Shown here piece by piece: positions 43,126-54,353 of a stretch of DNA of 64,000 nt. The translations under genes and the position numbers were made by a program. This DNA is from Microcystis wesenbergii NRERC-220 (GTDB taxonomy: Bacteria > Cyanobacteriota > Cyanobacteriia > Cyanobacteriales > Microcystaceae): the NCBI RefSeq assembly GCF_032027425.1, contig NZ_JAVSJA010000001.1, forward strand, positions 3,856,001 through 3,920,000, written 5' to 3'. Each line of letters starts with the position of its first letter. Position 1 is the first letter of the stretch. Under the pieces are notes generated by a model. That model was not told the DNA's origin. It saw only the letters and a program-made list of their open reading frames with translations, and made no database searches.

Positions 43126-44652
43126 ATGAAATTGGCCTATTGGATGTATGCGGGTCCCGCTCATATTGGCACTTTAAGGATCGCCAGTTCCTTTAAAAAT
43201 GTTCATGCTATCATGCACGCTCCTCTGGGAGACGATTATTTTAACGTCATGCGCTCGATGTTGGAAAGGGAGCGTAATTTTACCCCCGTCACTGCTAGTA
43301 TTGTCGATCGTAATGTTTTAGCCCGGGGTTCCCAAGAAAAAGTCGTCGATAATATTGTTCGCAAAGATCGCGAAGAAAGTCCCGATTTAATCGTTTTAAC
43401 CCCCACCTGTACCTCCAGCATTCTCCAAGAGGATTTACAAAACTTTGTCGAAAGAGCGCGACAGGATGCCGAGGGGGATGTGCTGCTGGCCGATGTCAAC
43501 CACTATCGCTATAATGAACTACAAGCGGCCGATAAAACCCTCTATCAAATTATCAAGTATTATCTCGATAAGGCCCAGAGAAAAAGGGAAATTATCTCGG
43601 AAAAAACCCCTAAACCTTCGGTTAATATTATTGGTATTACCACCCTCGGTTTCCATAACCAACATGATCGCACAGAATTAAAGCGGTTAATGGCAGATTT
43701 GGACATTGAAGTTAATGAAATTCTCCCCGAAGCTGCTTCGGTGGACAACTTAAAAAATCTGCCCCGCGCTTGGTTTAATCTGGTTCCCTATCGAGAAGTG
43801 GGATTAATGACAGCCAAATATCTCGAAAGTGAATTCGCCATGCCCTACGTTGATATTACCCCCATGGGAGTAGTGGAAACAGCCCGCTGTATTCGCAAAA
43901 TTCAAGAGGTAATTAATGCTCAAGGTGCGGCAGTAGATTACGAAGATTTTATCAATGAACAAACTCTGCATATCTCCCAAGCTGCTTGGTTTTCTCGTTC
44001 CATCGACTGTCAGAATTTAACCGGGAAAAAAGCGGTGGTTTTTGGTGATAATACCCACGCAGCCGCTATGACAAAAATTCTCGCCAGGGAGATGGGAATT
44101 CATGTGGTTTTAGCGGGGACTTATTGCAAGTATGATGCCGATTGGTTCCGGGAACAAGTGAGTGAATATTGCGATGAAGTGTTAATTAGTGATGATAATG
44201 GGGCGATAGGAGATGCTATTGCTCGCTTGGAACCGGCGGCGATATTTGGTACTCAAATGGAACGTCATGTGGGCAAACGTTTAGATATTCCCTGTGGAGT
44301 AATTGCCGCACCTATTCATATCCAAAATTTCCCCCTCGGTTATAAACCTTTCTTAGGTTACGAAGGCACTAATCAGATCGCCGATTTGGTCTATAATTCC
44401 TTTACTTTGGGTATGGAAGATCACCTATTGGAGATATTCGGTGGTCATGATACCAAAGAGGTAATTACTAAAGGTATCTCGGCAGATTCTGACCTAAATT
44501 GGAATAAGGAAGCTACGACAGAATTACAGAAAATACCCGGTTTTGTGCGGGGTAAAGTCAAACGAAATACCGAAAAATTTGCCCGGGAGCGAGGTATTGG
44601 TGAAATAACTTTAGAGGTAATGTATGCGGCTAAAGAATCCGTAGGAGCTTAA
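43126..44652 (+). CDS. chlB: light-independent protochlorophyllide reductase subunit B
   Basis: ChlB with ChlN forms the nitrogenase-like catalytic component that reduces protochlorophyllide in the dark with electrons from ChlL. The 508-residue protein starts [20 protein letters not shown] and contains the conserved Cys in [13 protein letters not shown] (cluster ligand), the family stretch [28 protein letters not shown] and a C-terminal PCP-reductase domain ([21 protein letters not shown]). ChlN and ChlL are not in the window. An intrinsic terminator follows. Confidence 0.96.
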   Translation: MKLAYWMYAGPAHIGTLRIASSFKNVHAIMHAPLGDDYFNVMRSMLERERNFTPVTASIVDRNVLARGSQEKVVDNIVRKDREESPDLIVLTPTCTSSILQEDLQNFVERARQDAEGDVLLADVNHYRYNELQAADKTLYQIIKYYLDKAQRKREIISEKTPKPSVNIIGITTLGFHNQHDRTELKRLMADLDIEVNEILPEAASVDNLKNLPRAWFNLVPYREVGLMTAKYLESEFAMPYVDITPMGVVETARCIRKIQEVINAQGAAVDYEDFINEQTLHISQAAWFSRSIDCQNLTGKKAVVFGDNTHAAAMTKILAREMGIHVVLAGTYCKYDADWFREQVSEYCDEVLISDDNGAIGDAIARLEPAAIFGTQMERHVGKRLDIPCGVIAAPIHIQNFPLGYKPFLGYEGTNQIADLVYNSFTLGMEDHLLEIFGGHDTKEVITKGISADSDLNWNKEATTELQKIPGFVRGKVKRNTEKFARERGIGEITLEVMYAAKESVGA

Positions 44653-44662
44653 TTATTTCTTG

Positions 44663-44699
44663 GGGCTGAAAGTTAACAGCATTCAGCCCTATTTTTTTT
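44663..44699 (+). terminator. intrinsic terminator of chlB
   Basis: GGGCTGAA pairs with TTCAGCCC over 8 bp, followed by ATTTTTTTT. Confidence 0.8.
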
Positions 44700-44701
44700 A
44701 G

Positions 44702-45829
44702 TTATTTGCTTAATCCCTGAAGTATTCTTTCCTCTACTCCTTTCCCCTGAATTAACACTCCAAATCCTCCTAAACCGGTGGGATTGATTAATTGATGTAA
44801 GGCATCTCGACGCTGAAATATAGTTAATATATCGATTTTTCCTTGAGAAAGTTGATTTAATCTATCTCCTAATCCCAAAGCCATTAAAAATAATCCTTGC
44901 TGAGTAAAACCGAGATTTTTTAAGCCTAATTTCTCCCCTTGACGTTGTAAAGCAGTAAAATCCACATGAGTAGTAATATCTTGTTCCCCCACCCACAAAT
45001 AAGGATGATCATGACGCTGATGTTGTCGATAACATTGTAGGGTTCCTTGACTTCTTTGGGGATGATAATATTTTTCAGCAGTGTAACCGTAATCTATGGT
45101 TAAGATATAACCTCGATCGAGTTTCCGATTAACCGTTTCTAACCAGTCTAAAGCTAATAAGTTTACCTCGGTTTGATAACCCTCCGGATAAAGTGGGGAA
45201 GGAATATGTATCCCCACTAAATCAAAATAATCTTTGATTCTGTCGGTGGATAAATCTGCGGTAATCTCCTGAAAAGATTCCCCCAATCCCAGATAAATTT
45301 CTCGCAATTCCCCCGACTCGATCACAACTCGATGGACAGGAAAAGCATCGATTAACTCATTACTAAACACACAACCCACAAGGGAATTATCGGCTAAATC
45401 CGGCCAACTTCGCCAAGATACCGGGGAATATCCCGCTAAAGTTGCCCGTTGTCTTTCCCTGAGTTTCTGAGATTGTTCGATAATTATATAACTGAGATTT
45501 TGATAAAAATCAGCATAGCTATCACTTAAATAATCAAGGATATCTTTCGCTAAAATTCCCGAACCTGCTCCCACTTCCACTAAAGTAAATCCTCGGGAAT
45601 TGCCCAAAAATTCCGCCATCTCGACAAATTGCTCTGCCAACAATTGGCCAAAATCTGCCCCTAGGGACGAGGAAGTAAAAAAATCTCCTTTTGAGCCAAT
45701 TTCTACTTTTCCAGAGGTGTAATAGCCATAATCGGGGTGATAGAGAGCTAAATCCATCCAGCGCTCGAAGCTAATTCGACCTGCTACTGATTGTTTAATT
45801 TCCTCTAGGATGATTGCTTCTAAATTCAT
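44702..45829 (-). CDS. SAM-dependent methyltransferase, MidA/NDUFAF7 family
   Basis: A 375-residue class I methyltransferase of the DUF185 group. The N-terminus has ISFERWMDLALYHPDYGYYT and GDFFTSSSLGADFGQLLA; the SAM-binding loop is LVEVGAGSGILAKDIL; later FSNELIDAFPVHRV and GYILTIDYGYTAEKYY are family hallmarks. The mitochondrial relative methylates an arginine of complex I subunit NDUFS2, so a role in NDH-1 maturation is conceivable here but is inference. The gene ends 50 bases from chlB in convergent orientation. Confidence 0.9.
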   Translation of the reverse strand: MNLEAIILEEIKQSVAGRISFERWMDLALYHPDYGYYTSGKVEIGSKGDFFTSSSLGADFGQLLAEQFVEMAEFLGNSRGFTLVEVGAGSGILAKDILDYLSDSYADFYQNLSYIIIEQSQKLRERQRATLAGYSPVSWRSWPDLADNSLVGCVFSNELIDAFPVHRVVIESGELREIYLGLGESFQEITADLSTDRIKDYFDLVGIHIPSPLYPEGYQTEVNLLALDWLETVNRKLDRGYILTIDYGYTAEKYYHPQRSQGTLQCYRQHQRHDHPYLWVGEQDITTHVDFTALQRQGEKLGLKNLGFTQQGLFLMALGLGDRLNQLSQGKIDILTIFQRRDALHQLINPTGLGGFGVLIQGKGVEERILQGLSK

Positions 45830-45985
45830 CTTGATCAGGGAAGTGGGTAAGATTTTTCAGTGATCAGTAAACAGTAATCGGTAAACAGGTATAAAGATAA
45901 AGATAATGATAACTAACTAATTAACTTAAAACTTACATCTGATAACTGATAACTGATAACTGATAACTGATCACTGATAACTGAT

Positions 45986-46870
45986 TTACTCTCCCGCATG
46001 ATAGGAACTGCGGACTAGGGGTCCGGATCTAACCTGAGAAAAACCCATTTTTTGGGCAATTTCTCCCAACTCGCTAAATTCTGAGGGAGTCCAATATTTC
46101 TGTACGAGCAAATGTTCCAGAGAAGGACGCATATATTGACCAATAGTAACTCGATCGCAGTTGATTGCGCGTAAATCTGCCAAAGTCTCGATAATTTCCT
46201 CTTTTGTCTCACCGTGACCGACCATTAAGCCAGATTTCGTCGGAATTGAGCGATCGATTTCCTTAACATAACGCAAAACCGCCAAAGAGCGATCGTATTT
46301 AGCCCCGCGTCTAACCGGTCCTTGCAAACGGCGCACCGTCTCGATATTGTGATTGTAACAGGCAGGTTTTGCCCCTACCACCGTCGCCACCCGTTCCTGT
46401 TGACTTCCCTTGCCTCCGGCAAAATCCGGGGTTAACACTTCAATTAAAGTGTGGGGATTGAGTTCGCGAATGGCTGTCATCGTCCGCACGAACCAACTGG
46501 CTCCGCCGTCTTCCAGATCATCTCTGGCTACAGAAGTCAAGACAACGTAACTTAAATTTAACAATTGCACCGCTTCTGCCACTTTTTGCGGTTCCTCCAC
46601 ATCGAGAGGCATGGGTGCATGACCCTTATCCACTTGACAAAAACCACAGGACCGGGTACAGGTGGGACCCATCAACAAAAAAGTCGCCGTACCTTGGGCA
46701 TAACATTCGCCGCGATTGGGACAGCGACCCTCCTCGCAGATAGTATGAATGTTCCTTTGTTTGATAATGCGCTGAACCGTGGAAATTTCGCTAGATTTGC
46801 CGAGCGAACGCCGTAACCAAGGAGGTAAAGAGGTTATTTCCTCGCGCCACTGTGGGGGTATATTGGACAT
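45986..46870 (-). CDS. lipA: lipoyl synthase
   Basis: A 294-residue radical-SAM enzyme that inserts two sulphur atoms into octanoyl groups on carrier proteins. The auxiliary cluster motif is [12 protein letters not shown] and the radical-SAM cluster motif is CTRSCGFC; the end has [12 protein letters not shown]. Further family stretches are LPPWLRR near the start and [11 protein letters not shown]. Many cyanobacteria carry two lipA paralogues, so this may be one of two. The stop lies next to a heptamer array, and the gene appears to be monocistronic. Confidence 0.95.
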   Translation of the reverse strand: MSNIPPQWREEITSLPPWLRRSLGKSSEISTVQRIIKQRNIHTICEEGRCPNRGECYAQGTATFLLMGPTCTRSCGFCQVDKGHAPMPLDVEEPQKVAEAVQLLNLSYVVLTSVARDDLEDGGASWFVRTMTAIRELNPHTLIEVLTPDFAGGKGSQQERVATVVGAKPACYNHNIETVRRLQGPVRRGAKYDRSLAVLRYVKEIDRSIPTKSGLMVGHGETKEEIIETLADLRAINCDRVTIGQYMRPSLEHLLVQKYWTPSEFSELGEIAQKMGFSQVRSGPLVRSSYHAGE

Positions 46871-47045
46871 GAGAAGTTAACTAATGTTGGGGATTGGGGA
46901 CTTCAATTATCAGTAATCAGTGGGGAGAGGGGAGAAGGACGACCGACTCCCCAAAACGAAAACTTCTGATCTCACCCTTAAGATAACTGTCATAAGCTGA
47001 GAAAGCGAGTCAAGATCATTGTTAATCAAAAAGGAAACTTGGGCA

Positions 47046-48785
47046 ATGGGACGACGGCAACGGAGAAAAGTTTTCAATCTGGTCATTCAAGGATTGGCGG
47101 GTTGCCTCTTGGTTAGTATATTTGTTCTTAATTCCCTGCCATCCCTAGGCCAAAATTTTCTGGTTCCATTTGTATCTCCCACGGGGACAAGGATTTTTGT
47201 AGCCGGGGATATAGAATATGCTTCCGTGCATCTAGATGGATTTGCCTTATTTCAGATTGCCTCCCAAGATTTTACCGCTTCTGAGGCCCGGGAACTCTCC
47301 CCGGTAGAAAGACGGGCTAGGCGCATTGAAAGAGGTTTAAATAATATTATCAATCGGGGTTTCGATCCGACAACCCTGCAAGTAAGTACGGCGACTCTCA
47401 ATAATTTAACCGTGATTGTGGCCAAGGATAACCAGAAGTTACCGCAACAGGTAATTCTGACAGTGACAGAAGTTGATGCCCTGATCGATTCTTCTTCGGT
47501 TGGCGATTTAGCGGACAGATGGGTTAAAATCATCCAAACAGCTTTGATCCAAGCTTGGCAAGAACGTCAGCCCGCCCCTCGTCGGCAACAGGTAATGACT
47601 GCCACTATAATTATTTTGGGGCTAATTTTCTTAAGCTGGGCATCAATTTGGTGGCAGAAACGTTTAAGAAATCGCTTCAATCTCCTCAAAAAACAGGCTA
47701 AAAGTCAATCCGATCGAAATTTACCTATAAATTCCCCCCCCAGAAAAGATCGCTCCCAAGAACCGATTTTAGCCTCTCTAGAAGATTCCTCTAAATTCCG
47801 TCAACAGGCCGATATTCAGCGACAACTAACGCTAAATATTCTCTGGAAAAGACTGGCTCTTATTGGACTGATACTGCTTTGGTTTGCCGGAATAGCGGCG
47901 ATTTTGTATGTATTTCCCGAAACTAGGCTAGAAGGACGCGGAATAATCCGTATTCCTTTACAGATTTTTATCATCTGGTTGCTGCTGACATCAGTGAGCA
48001 ATATGGTTAATCTCTACGTTAATTCCAGACTACGGGAGTGGGTAGAGGAAGGAGCGGTTTTTTCGGAAAATTTGGAAAGGAGGATTCTGCGCGCTCCAAC
48101 TTTATTAGAAGTTTGGCGAGAAATTATCACATTTATCGCTATTTTTCTAGGAATTTTGATTTTTTTAGCTTGGATGGGTCTTTCTTTCGCCTTTTTACTC
48201 ACGGGAGCCGGTTTAGTGGGAGCATTGCTCACCTTTGCCTTTCAGGATCTTTTAAAAGATTGGATGAACGGTTTTCTGATTGTCTTTGAAGATCAGTACA
48301 CTGTCGGTGATATAATCCAGTTTCAGGAGTTTATCGGTTTGGTGGAAAATATGAGTTTGCGAGCGACTCAATTGCGGGCCGACGATGGACGTTTAATCAC
48401 TATTGCCCATAACCAAATTATTATCGCACACAACCTCAGTAAAGATTGGGCGCGGGTCGATTTTACCATCGAAGTCGCCTATCAGACCGAGCCAGATGTG
48501 GCGATCGCTTTAATGGCAGCCATCGCTGAAAATATGGCTGTGGATCCACAATGGCAAGAAGATATCATCAATCCCGTGGAGGTTGCTGGTGTTAGTCGGG
48601 TTTCTCACACGGGGATGGAAATTATGCTCAGAATTGTCGTCAAAAGATTACGACAATGGGATATAGAAAGAGAGTATCGTCGTCGTCTAAAAATTGCTTT
48701 TGAGGAGAAGGGAATTCACATCGGTATCCCCCAACAAAGTGTCCTCGTAGCAAAAGATAGAGAACAATTCAAGGGACAGTTTTAA
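47046..48785 (+). CDS. MscS-family mechanosensitive ion channel
   Basis: ATG 47046 follows AAAAAGGAAAC; a TTG at 47019 is also in frame. The 579-residue protein starts with a signal-like hydrophobic segment (about 12-32) and a periplasmic region (about 35-185). Membrane helices follow near 186-205, 270-292, 305-328 and 360-385, then the pore-lining helix with GAGLVGALLTFAFQDLLKDWMN and the cytoplasmic beta domain with YTVGDIIQ. It releases solutes on hypo-osmotic shock. The large N-terminal extension is typical of cyanobacterial members. Confidence 0.9.
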   Translation: MGRRQRRKVFNLVIQGLAGCLLVSIFVLNSLPSLGQNFLVPFVSPTGTRIFVAGDIEYASVHLDGFALFQIASQDFTASEARELSPVERRARRIERGLNNIINRGFDPTTLQVSTATLNNLTVIVAKDNQKLPQQVILTVTEVDALIDSSSVGDLADRWVKIIQTALIQAWQERQPAPRRQQVMTATIIILGLIFLSWASIWWQKRLRNRFNLLKKQAKSQSDRNLPINSPPRKDRSQEPILASLEDSSKFRQQADIQRQLTLNILWKRLALIGLILLWFAGIAAILYVFPETRLEGRGIIRIPLQIFIIWLLLTSVSNMVNLYVNSRLREWVEEGAVFSENLERRILRAPTLLEVWREIITFIAIFLGILIFLAWMGLSFAFLLTGAGLVGALLTFAFQDLLKDWMNGFLIVFEDQYTVGDIIQFQEFIGLVENMSLRATQLRADDGRLITIAHNQIIIAHNLSKDWARVDFTIEVAYQTEPDVAIALMAAIAENMAVDPQWQEDIINPVEVAGVSRVSHTGMEIMLRIVVKRLRQWDIEREYRRRLKIAFEEKGIHIGIPQQSVLVAKDREQFKGQF

Positions 48786-48947
48786 AGGGGAGTGATACTA
48801 AATCCTGTTTAAAAGGTATAGGAGAGTGGGGTGTAGGGTGTAGGGTGTGGGGAGAAGGGAGAAACAATTCATAACTTGAGAGTTAATCACACTATTAAAA
48901 ACGGATTTGTTATCAGTTATCAGTTATCAGTTATCACTCCGCATCCT

Positions 48948-49020
48948 GTAGGGGCGAAGCATTCGGATAGAAAATCTACGGTTTCACCGATAGGTTATTG
49001 CCCGAATGCTTCGCCCGTAC
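48948..49020. repeat. palindromic GTAGGGGCGAAGCATTCGG element
   Basis: GTAGGGGCGAAGCATTCGG at 48948-48966 is followed at 49002-49020 by its near-exact reverse complement. The gap 48786-49142 otherwise holds heptamers and GGGTGTA repeats and no gene. Confidence 0.75.
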
Positions 49021-49142
49021 TTTTTGCCGCAAACCCTAAGTAGAAAATTGCCGTCTTTTCACTGATTACTGATTACTGATCACTGATTACTGTTTGGTAG
49101 GTTTAAACTAGGTTAGGATAGCTAACCTAACCTAGAAAATTT

Positions 49143-49466
49143 TTAGGAAGCTAAGGCTACCTCGACTATTTGTTGTAGTTCCCCATTTTGATAGAGTTCG
49201 ATCATAATGTCGGATCCGCCAATAAATTCACCGTTGATATAGACTTGGGGAATAGTCGGCCAATTGGAATACTCCTTAACTCCTTGTCTTAACTCCTGAT
49301 CTTGCAGAATATCGACAGTTTCGTAGGAAACCCCCAGAATATTGAGAATTTGTATGACGTTATTCGAGAAACCACACTGAGGCATTAATTTATTGCCCTT
49401 CATGAACACAAGAACTTTGTTATTCTGGACTAATTGATCGATTCTGGCCTTAGTTTCGGGTGTCAT
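49143..49466 (-). CDS. grxD: monothiol glutaredoxin (CGFS type)
   Basis: ATG 49464-49466 gives [13 protein letters not shown] and the usual 107 residues; a longer frame to 49502 is less likely. The active-site motif is QCGFSNNV with a single Cys. [25 protein letters not shown] and the SD-I motif near the end complete the glutathione-binding site. CGFS glutaredoxins carry [2Fe-2S] clusters with glutathione and transfer them to apoproteins. It lies about 90 bases upstream of nothing else in the operon; dnaX precedes it in the reverse direction. Confidence 0.93.
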   Translation of the reverse strand: MTPETKARIDQLVQNNKVLVFMKGNKLMPQCGFSNNVIQILNILGVSYETVDILQDQELRQGVKEYSNWPTIPQVYINGEFIGGSDIMIELYQNGELQQIVEVALAS

Positions 49467-49553
49467 AGGTCTAGTAGCTAGAATTTGAGCAAGAATAGCC
49501 AATCCTGAGACGTGGCATATCCTATCAGTTTAGCACAAGCCGTTGAGATAGCT

Positions 49554-51518
49554 TTAAAAAGGCAGGTCTTCGTCCTCCTCCAAACTGTCTAAAATTTCGT
49601 TAACATCAGGTCTCCCGCGCACGATAGTCATATTTTCCACAGACTTATTAACTTTAGTTTCTGCGGCCGAATTTTCCGGCAGTGAATAACCCATATTGAC
49701 CACTTCACCATCAAAAGATTTCGCTAACTTTTGAGCGGCCGCCAAAATTTCGCTAACATCTACATCTTGATCTAATGTCTCTAAAGATGAATCAAAATTT
49801 AAGATTTTTTGTGGCAGTTCTGTGCTAGGAGTTTTTGGGTTTCTGGCTTCGGTGATCTTTGCTTCTTTTTTCTCGATAATTGCTTCTTTGACCGGGGGAA
49901 TATCCACCACGGTCATAACTTTATTTTCGGGAGTTATTGGTGGGGTTGGTGCGGTTTCTGGTGGTGGTTGTATCCTGGCCGCCGGGGATTGGGAAACTTC
50001 CGCAGCCATGGCAGCAGTGGCGGAACCTACCTGTAAATGAACTTTAATCCGGCGCTGAAAAACTGCCTCGAAAGCTGACTCAATATTAGTCAAGCGTAGC
50101 CGGGCCATTTTTAATAATTGTTCCGAAGATATGCTTAAATAAGCGCTCGATTCTTCCATATTAAAAAGACTGCCGTGCTGACGCAAGAGAGTGCGAGTAG
50201 TGGGGGGTTCCATTACTTCTAAAACCTGCTGCCAAATTTGTTCATGATTGTCATCACTGGTAACAGTTTTAACCTCAGTTTTCGGCACTGCGACGTTAGT
50301 TGTCGGGGTGATAACCGCCGGTTTGATCGGTTCATTCACCGGTGCCGGCGCTGTGATCACTTCCGGGGGCCTCTCGACGCTGGTTTGGGGACGGGAAGGC
50401 GCTACCGTGGCAACTAGAGGAATCACCTGTGATTGCGGTAACAGTCCCAAGAGAGTGACTTCTAACCAGAGACGGGGTTGAGTGGTGTTTTTTAGTTGCG
50501 TTTCGCTGTCTTTAAGCAGTTGTTGACCGCGGAGAATTTCCTCTAAAGACCAAGTACGCGCTTCCGTACACAATTCCTGCCAAGTGGGAGCAGTGACAGC
50601 GACCATTTCTGGACGATTAGGGGCGGTTTTAGCTAAAAGTAGGTTTAAATAGAACCCCGCTAGATTTTGCAAGACGATTAAAGGTTCCTTACCGCGATTC
50701 ATCAGATGGCGACATTGTTCGATAACTTGATCGGGAATATTGCCATGAATGACTTTAAGTAGGGTTAAGAGGTCTCTTTCGGGTACTGCACCGACTAAAT
50801 CCCAGACTCGCTCGGCCGTAATCGTTCCTGCGAGTAAACTTAATTGATCAAGAAGACTTTCGGCATCGCGTAAACCACCGTTAGCGATCTGAGCCACAAG
50901 GGTTAATGCTTCTAGGTTAATATCGATCGCTTCTATTTGGGCGATTTTTTGCAGGTGTGCCACCATCGCATCGAGAGCAATACGGCGATAATCAAAGCGT
51001 TGACAACGGGAGATGATGGTAGGCAAGACACGCTGAGGATCGGTGGTAGCAAGCACAAAAATCACTCGATCCGGCGGTTCTTCCAGAGTTTTCAGCAAAG
51101 CATTAAAGGCCGCCGTACTGAGCATATGGCATTCATCGATGACATAGACTTTATAACGACATTGGACGGGGGCAAATTGCGATCGCTCGATAATTTCCCG
51201 AATGTTATCCACACCGGTATTACTAGCGGCATCAATTTCGATCACGTCTAAAGCGGAACCATTGGCGATCGCTTGACAGACGGAACACTTACCGCAGGGA
51301 ATCGGTGTCGGATGGTCACTAGACAGACAGTTAAGGGATTTGGCTAAAATTCGCGCCGAGGAGGTTTTCCCCGTGCCTCTGGGTCCAGTAAATAGGTATG
51401 CAGGAGCGATTCGCTCACTGATTAAGGCATTACTCAGGGTCGTGGCGATCGCTGATTGTCCCACCAAATCGGCAAAGGTTTGGGGACGATACTTATGATG
51501 TAGAGGTTCGTAGGTCAT
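49554..51518 (-). CDS. dnaX: DNA polymerase III subunit gamma/tau
   Basis: A 654-residue clamp-loader ATPase. The start is MTYEPLHHKYRPQTFADLVGQ. Walker A is GPRGTGKTSS, the zinc module is CGKCSVCQAI with an earlier Cys, Walker B is VYVIDECHML, and sensor 1 is LATTDPQRVLPTI. Domain III follows, and then a Pro/Thr-rich linker (about 375-430) and a C-terminal tau-like part ending EEDEDLPF. No intein interrupts the ATPase domain, although inteins occur in some cyanobacterial dnaX genes. Confidence 0.95.
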   Translation of the reverse strand: MTYEPLHHKYRPQTFADLVGQSAIATTLSNALISERIAPAYLFTGPRGTGKTSSARILAKSLNCLSSDHPTPIPCGKCSVCQAIANGSALDVIEIDAASNTGVDNIREIIERSQFAPVQCRYKVYVIDECHMLSTAAFNALLKTLEEPPDRVIFVLATTDPQRVLPTIISRCQRFDYRRIALDAMVAHLQKIAQIEAIDINLEALTLVAQIANGGLRDAESLLDQLSLLAGTITAERVWDLVGAVPERDLLTLLKVIHGNIPDQVIEQCRHLMNRGKEPLIVLQNLAGFYLNLLLAKTAPNRPEMVAVTAPTWQELCTEARTWSLEEILRGQQLLKDSETQLKNTTQPRLWLEVTLLGLLPQSQVIPLVATVAPSRPQTSVERPPEVITAPAPVNEPIKPAVITPTTNVAVPKTEVKTVTSDDNHEQIWQQVLEVMEPPTTRTLLRQHGSLFNMEESSAYLSISSEQLLKMARLRLTNIESAFEAVFQRRIKVHLQVGSATAAMAAEVSQSPAARIQPPPETAPTPPITPENKVMTVVDIPPVKEAIIEKKEAKITEARNPKTPSTELPQKILNFDSSLETLDQDVDVSEILAAAQKLAKSFDGEVVNMGYSLPENSAAETKVNKSVENMTIVRGRPDVNEILDSLEEDEDLPF

Positions 51519-51639
51519 GACTGGCTGAAAACTTTTTCCGCACCCTAGAGACTACTATTATCCTATCCCGATTCTTTTTCAACACGAGAACAAGTGTATG
51601 CTTTTTAAGCTGTTAAGTATTGAAATTGCTTGTTGAGAT

Positions 51640-51697
51640 CAGGCAAGAGGCAAAAGGCAACAGGCAACAGGCAACAGGCAACAGGCAACAGGCAACA
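51640..51697. repeat. heptamer array (CAGGCAA)n
   Basis: About seven units of CAGGCAA with two initial variants, followed by CCCTACA/CCCCACA repeats to about 51735. The same heptamer in the other orientation (TTGCCTG) occurs near 40430-40455 and 61570-61615. Confidence 0.85.
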
Positions 51698-51817
51698 GTA
51701 TAAAACCCTACACCCTACACCCCACACCCTGCACCCATCAGCAAATTTTATCTAGCCAGTTTTAATGCGCGATTTGCATCACAAGAATGGCAATTTAGCT
51801 AAGGCTTCTAATAAATT

Positions 51818-51831
51818 GTATTAATAACTAC
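51818..51831 (+). promoter_or_regulatory. NtcA-type site upstream of narB
   Basis: GTA-TTAATAAC-TAC fits the NtcA consensus GTAN8TAC exactly and lies 73 bases before the narB start. A possible -10 box (TATCTT, 51857-51862) follows after 25 bases, slightly longer than the usual 22-23. NtcA activates nitrate assimilation genes under nitrogen limitation, so the placement makes sense. Confidence 0.65.
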
Positions 51832-51903
51832 AATTTGGCCGAGAAAATCTGCCGACTATCTTAGTATGCCTAAAGACAGCGCCACTAATCAGACCAACCG
51901 CTT

Positions 51904-54129
51904 ATGACTGAATCTACAAAAACCCAATGTCCTTACTGTGGAGTAGGTTGTGGTTTGACAGTCACCCCCCCCGCGTCGGCCGGACAAGCATGGAAAGTCT
52001 TCGGGGACAAGTCCCACCCCTCCAGTCAAGGTATGGTCTGTGTTAAAGGGGCCACCGTAGCGGAATCAATCGATAAAAATCGCCTCAAAACCCCGATGAT
52101 CCGCGATTCTCTCCAAGAGCAATTCCGTCTTTGTACTTGGGAAGAAGCCCTCGATCGCATCGTTAACCGCATCCAAACTCTAATCGCTCAGGGGGAAAAG
52201 GAAAGTATCTGTTTATACGGTTCGGGACAATTTCACACCGAAGATTACTACATCGCCCAAAAACTGGTCAAAGGCTGTCTGGGAGTCAATAACTTTGATG
52301 CTAATTCCCGTCTCTGTATGTCTTCGGCCGTGGCCGCTTATCTGGACAGTTTCGGGTCTGACGGTCCCCCCTGCTGTTACGATGACCTAGAATTAACCGA
52401 TTGTGCCTTTTTGGTGGGGACAAATACGGCCGAATGTCACCCCATCATCTTTAACCGTCTGCACAAGTATCTCAAACGCAACCAACAAGCGAAATTAATC
52501 GTCGTTGATCCCCGCAGCACCAAAACTGCCGAGGCCGCTAATCTCCACCTAGCCATTAACCCCGGGACCGATATTGACCTATTTAACGGTATTGCTCACC
52601 TGTTACTGAATTGGGGTGCGATCGATACCTATTTTATCGATAAATGTACCCGAGATTTCCACAAATACGCCGAAATTATCCGCCATTATCCCCCGGAAAT
52701 AGTCGCCACTAAATGCGGTATCCCCATCGAGGATTTAGAACAGGCTGCCCGCTACTGGGCCGAATCGAAAAGAGTGCTTTCCCTCTGGTCGATGGGTATT
52801 AATCAATCTAGCGAAGGCACGGCTAAAGCCCGCACTTTAATCAATTTACACCTAATGACGGCTAATATCGGTAGGCCGGGGGCCGGTCCTTTTTCCCTAA
52901 CGGGACAACCCAACGCCATGGGGGGACGGGAAGCCGGCGGCCTCTGCCATCTTCTCCCCGGTTATCGTTCCGTCAAAAATCCCCAACACCGGGCCGAAGT
53001 GGAACAAGCTTGGGGTTTACCCGCCGGTCGGATTTCTCCCGTCCCCGGTCGCGATGCTTGGAGTATGATTACTGGTTTGGAGACGGGAGAGGTGAAATTG
53101 CTTTGGATTGCCGCTACTAATCCGGCTGTTAGTATGCCTGATCTAAAACGCACCCAGGCGGCCCTGTTAAAATCACCTTTTACTGTTTATCAGGATGCCT
53201 ACTATCCCACGGAAACCAGCGCCTACGCCCATTTATTACTGCCGGCGGCCCAATGGGGTGAAAAAACGGGAACAATGACCAATTCTGAGCGCGTGGTGAC
53301 GTTAAATAAGGCTTTTCGCCCTCCCGTCGGTCAAGCTAGGGCCGACTGGCAAATTTTTGCCGAAGTTGGTCGCCGTTTGGGGTTTCAGGCACAATTTAAT
53401 TTTCAGGATTCGGCCGAGGTACATTCTGAGTTTATTGGCTTGACATATAAACGTCCTTGTGATATGACGGCGATTAATTATGAGCGCCTGGCCGAGACTC
53501 CCCGACCGTGGCCCGATTCCATCGATGAAATTTCCGCCCCTAAAACCGCTAATTCTGGGGAATTACTGGGTAATTTAGTTAAAGATGACCATAAAAGCCA
53601 AAAAACAGCCGCAAAACGCCTTTATACCGATGGTAAATTTAATACTGCCGATGGTCGTGCTGTTTTCGCCGCCTACCACAGTAAAGGTCTAGCGGAACCC
53701 CCCGACGATGATTATCCCCTAGTGTTGACCGTGGGGCGTTTGTACGGTCACTGGCACACCCAAACTCGCACCGGCCGCATCGAGAAAATTGTCAAAATGC
53801 ACCCCGCACCTTTTCTGGAAATTCATCCCCAAGATGCGGCAAAATTGGGCATAGAAGCTGGGGAATGGGTGGAGGTGCGTTCTCGTCGCGGTTTTGCCCG
53901 TTTTCCCGCTTTAATTACCAAAGCAATTGCTCCTAATTGTGTCTTTGTGCCGATGCACTGGGGGGCTTTATGGGCAGAAAATGCTGAGGCTAATAGTCTC
54001 ACCCATCCGGCCGCTTGTCCGATTTCCCTGCAACCAGAATTAAAAGCTTGTGCTGTCAAATTAATCCCGATCAAGTCTTTAGTTAATGCCGAATTATCTC
54101 CCGGTCAATTTCTGGCAATTCCCCGATAA
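51904..54129 (+). CDS. narB: ferredoxin-nitrate reductase
   Basis: NarB reduces nitrate to nitrite with electrons from reduced ferredoxin. The 741-residue molybdopterin oxidoreductase has an N-terminal [4Fe-4S] motif ([10 protein letters not shown] with a later Cys in GMVCVKG), the Mo-site region with [10 protein letters not shown] where the Cys ligand is expected, molybdopterin-binding stretches ([20 protein letters not shown]), and the C-terminal MoCo domain ([16 protein letters not shown]). Length matches cyanobacterial NarB. It stands alone; nitrite reductase and transporter genes are not adjacent. An NtcA-type site lies upstream. Confidence 0.95.
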   Translation: MTESTKTQCPYCGVGCGLTVTPPASAGQAWKVFGDKSHPSSQGMVCVKGATVAESIDKNRLKTPMIRDSLQEQFRLCTWEEALDRIVNRIQTLIAQGEKESICLYGSGQFHTEDYYIAQKLVKGCLGVNNFDANSRLCMSSAVAAYLDSFGSDGPPCCYDDLELTDCAFLVGTNTAECHPIIFNRLHKYLKRNQQAKLIVVDPRSTKTAEAANLHLAINPGTDIDLFNGIAHLLLNWGAIDTYFIDKCTRDFHKYAEIIRHYPPEIVATKCGIPIEDLEQAARYWAESKRVLSLWSMGINQSSEGTAKARTLINLHLMTANIGRPGAGPFSLTGQPNAMGGREAGGLCHLLPGYRSVKNPQHRAEVEQAWGLPAGRISPVPGRDAWSMITGLETGEVKLLWIAATNPAVSMPDLKRTQAALLKSPFTVYQDAYYPTETSAYAHLLLPAAQWGEKTGTMTNSERVVTLNKAFRPPVGQARADWQIFAEVGRRLGFQAQFNFQDSAEVHSEFIGLTYKRPCDMTAINYERLAETPRPWPDSIDEISAPKTANSGELLGNLVKDDHKSQKTAAKRLYTDGKFNTADGRAVFAAYHSKGLAEPPDDDYPLVLTVGRLYGHWHTQTRTGRIEKIVKMHPAPFLEIHPQDAAKLGIEAGEWVEVRSRRGFARFPALITKAIAPNCVFVPMHWGALWAENAEANSLTHPAACPISLQPELKACAVKLIPIKSLVNAELSPGQFLAIPR

Positions 54130-54149
54130 AATTTGACTTTTTTTCTATC

Positions 54150-54284
54150 TATAAGTGGCCTTTGGGGGTTCTACTCCCCGAAAGCTGGGATTGAGTGATA
54201 AAATTGGCAGTAACACCCAATTTTAGCCGATATTTTCCCTTGAAAAATACCAACTTAGTAGATTTACGCCAGTGAGATGCACCC
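54150..54284 (-). mobile_element. MITE-like element, GGGTGCATCT family, partial inverted copy
   Basis: Ends with AGATGCACCC (54275-54284). Read on the minus strand it gives CTACTAAGTTGG, TATCGGCTAAAATTGGG and TTTTATCACTCAATCC, as in the copies at 57148-57395 and 63117-63393. The other end is missing beyond the GGGGGTTCTA region. Confidence 0.65.
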
Positions 54285-54353
54285 TATTTAATTCTCAGGA
54301 AAAAGCCTGTATAATGATAGCTATAGTTCGATTCTTACCGCAGGATTATACCT

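Noticed and set aside
49554-51518. Intein in dnaX
   Set aside because: The ATPase domain is continuous from the start through sensor 1, and the 654-residue length leaves no room for an intein.
51640-51735. CRISPR array in the CAGGCAA repeats
   Set aside because: Units are only seven bases and contiguous without spacers.
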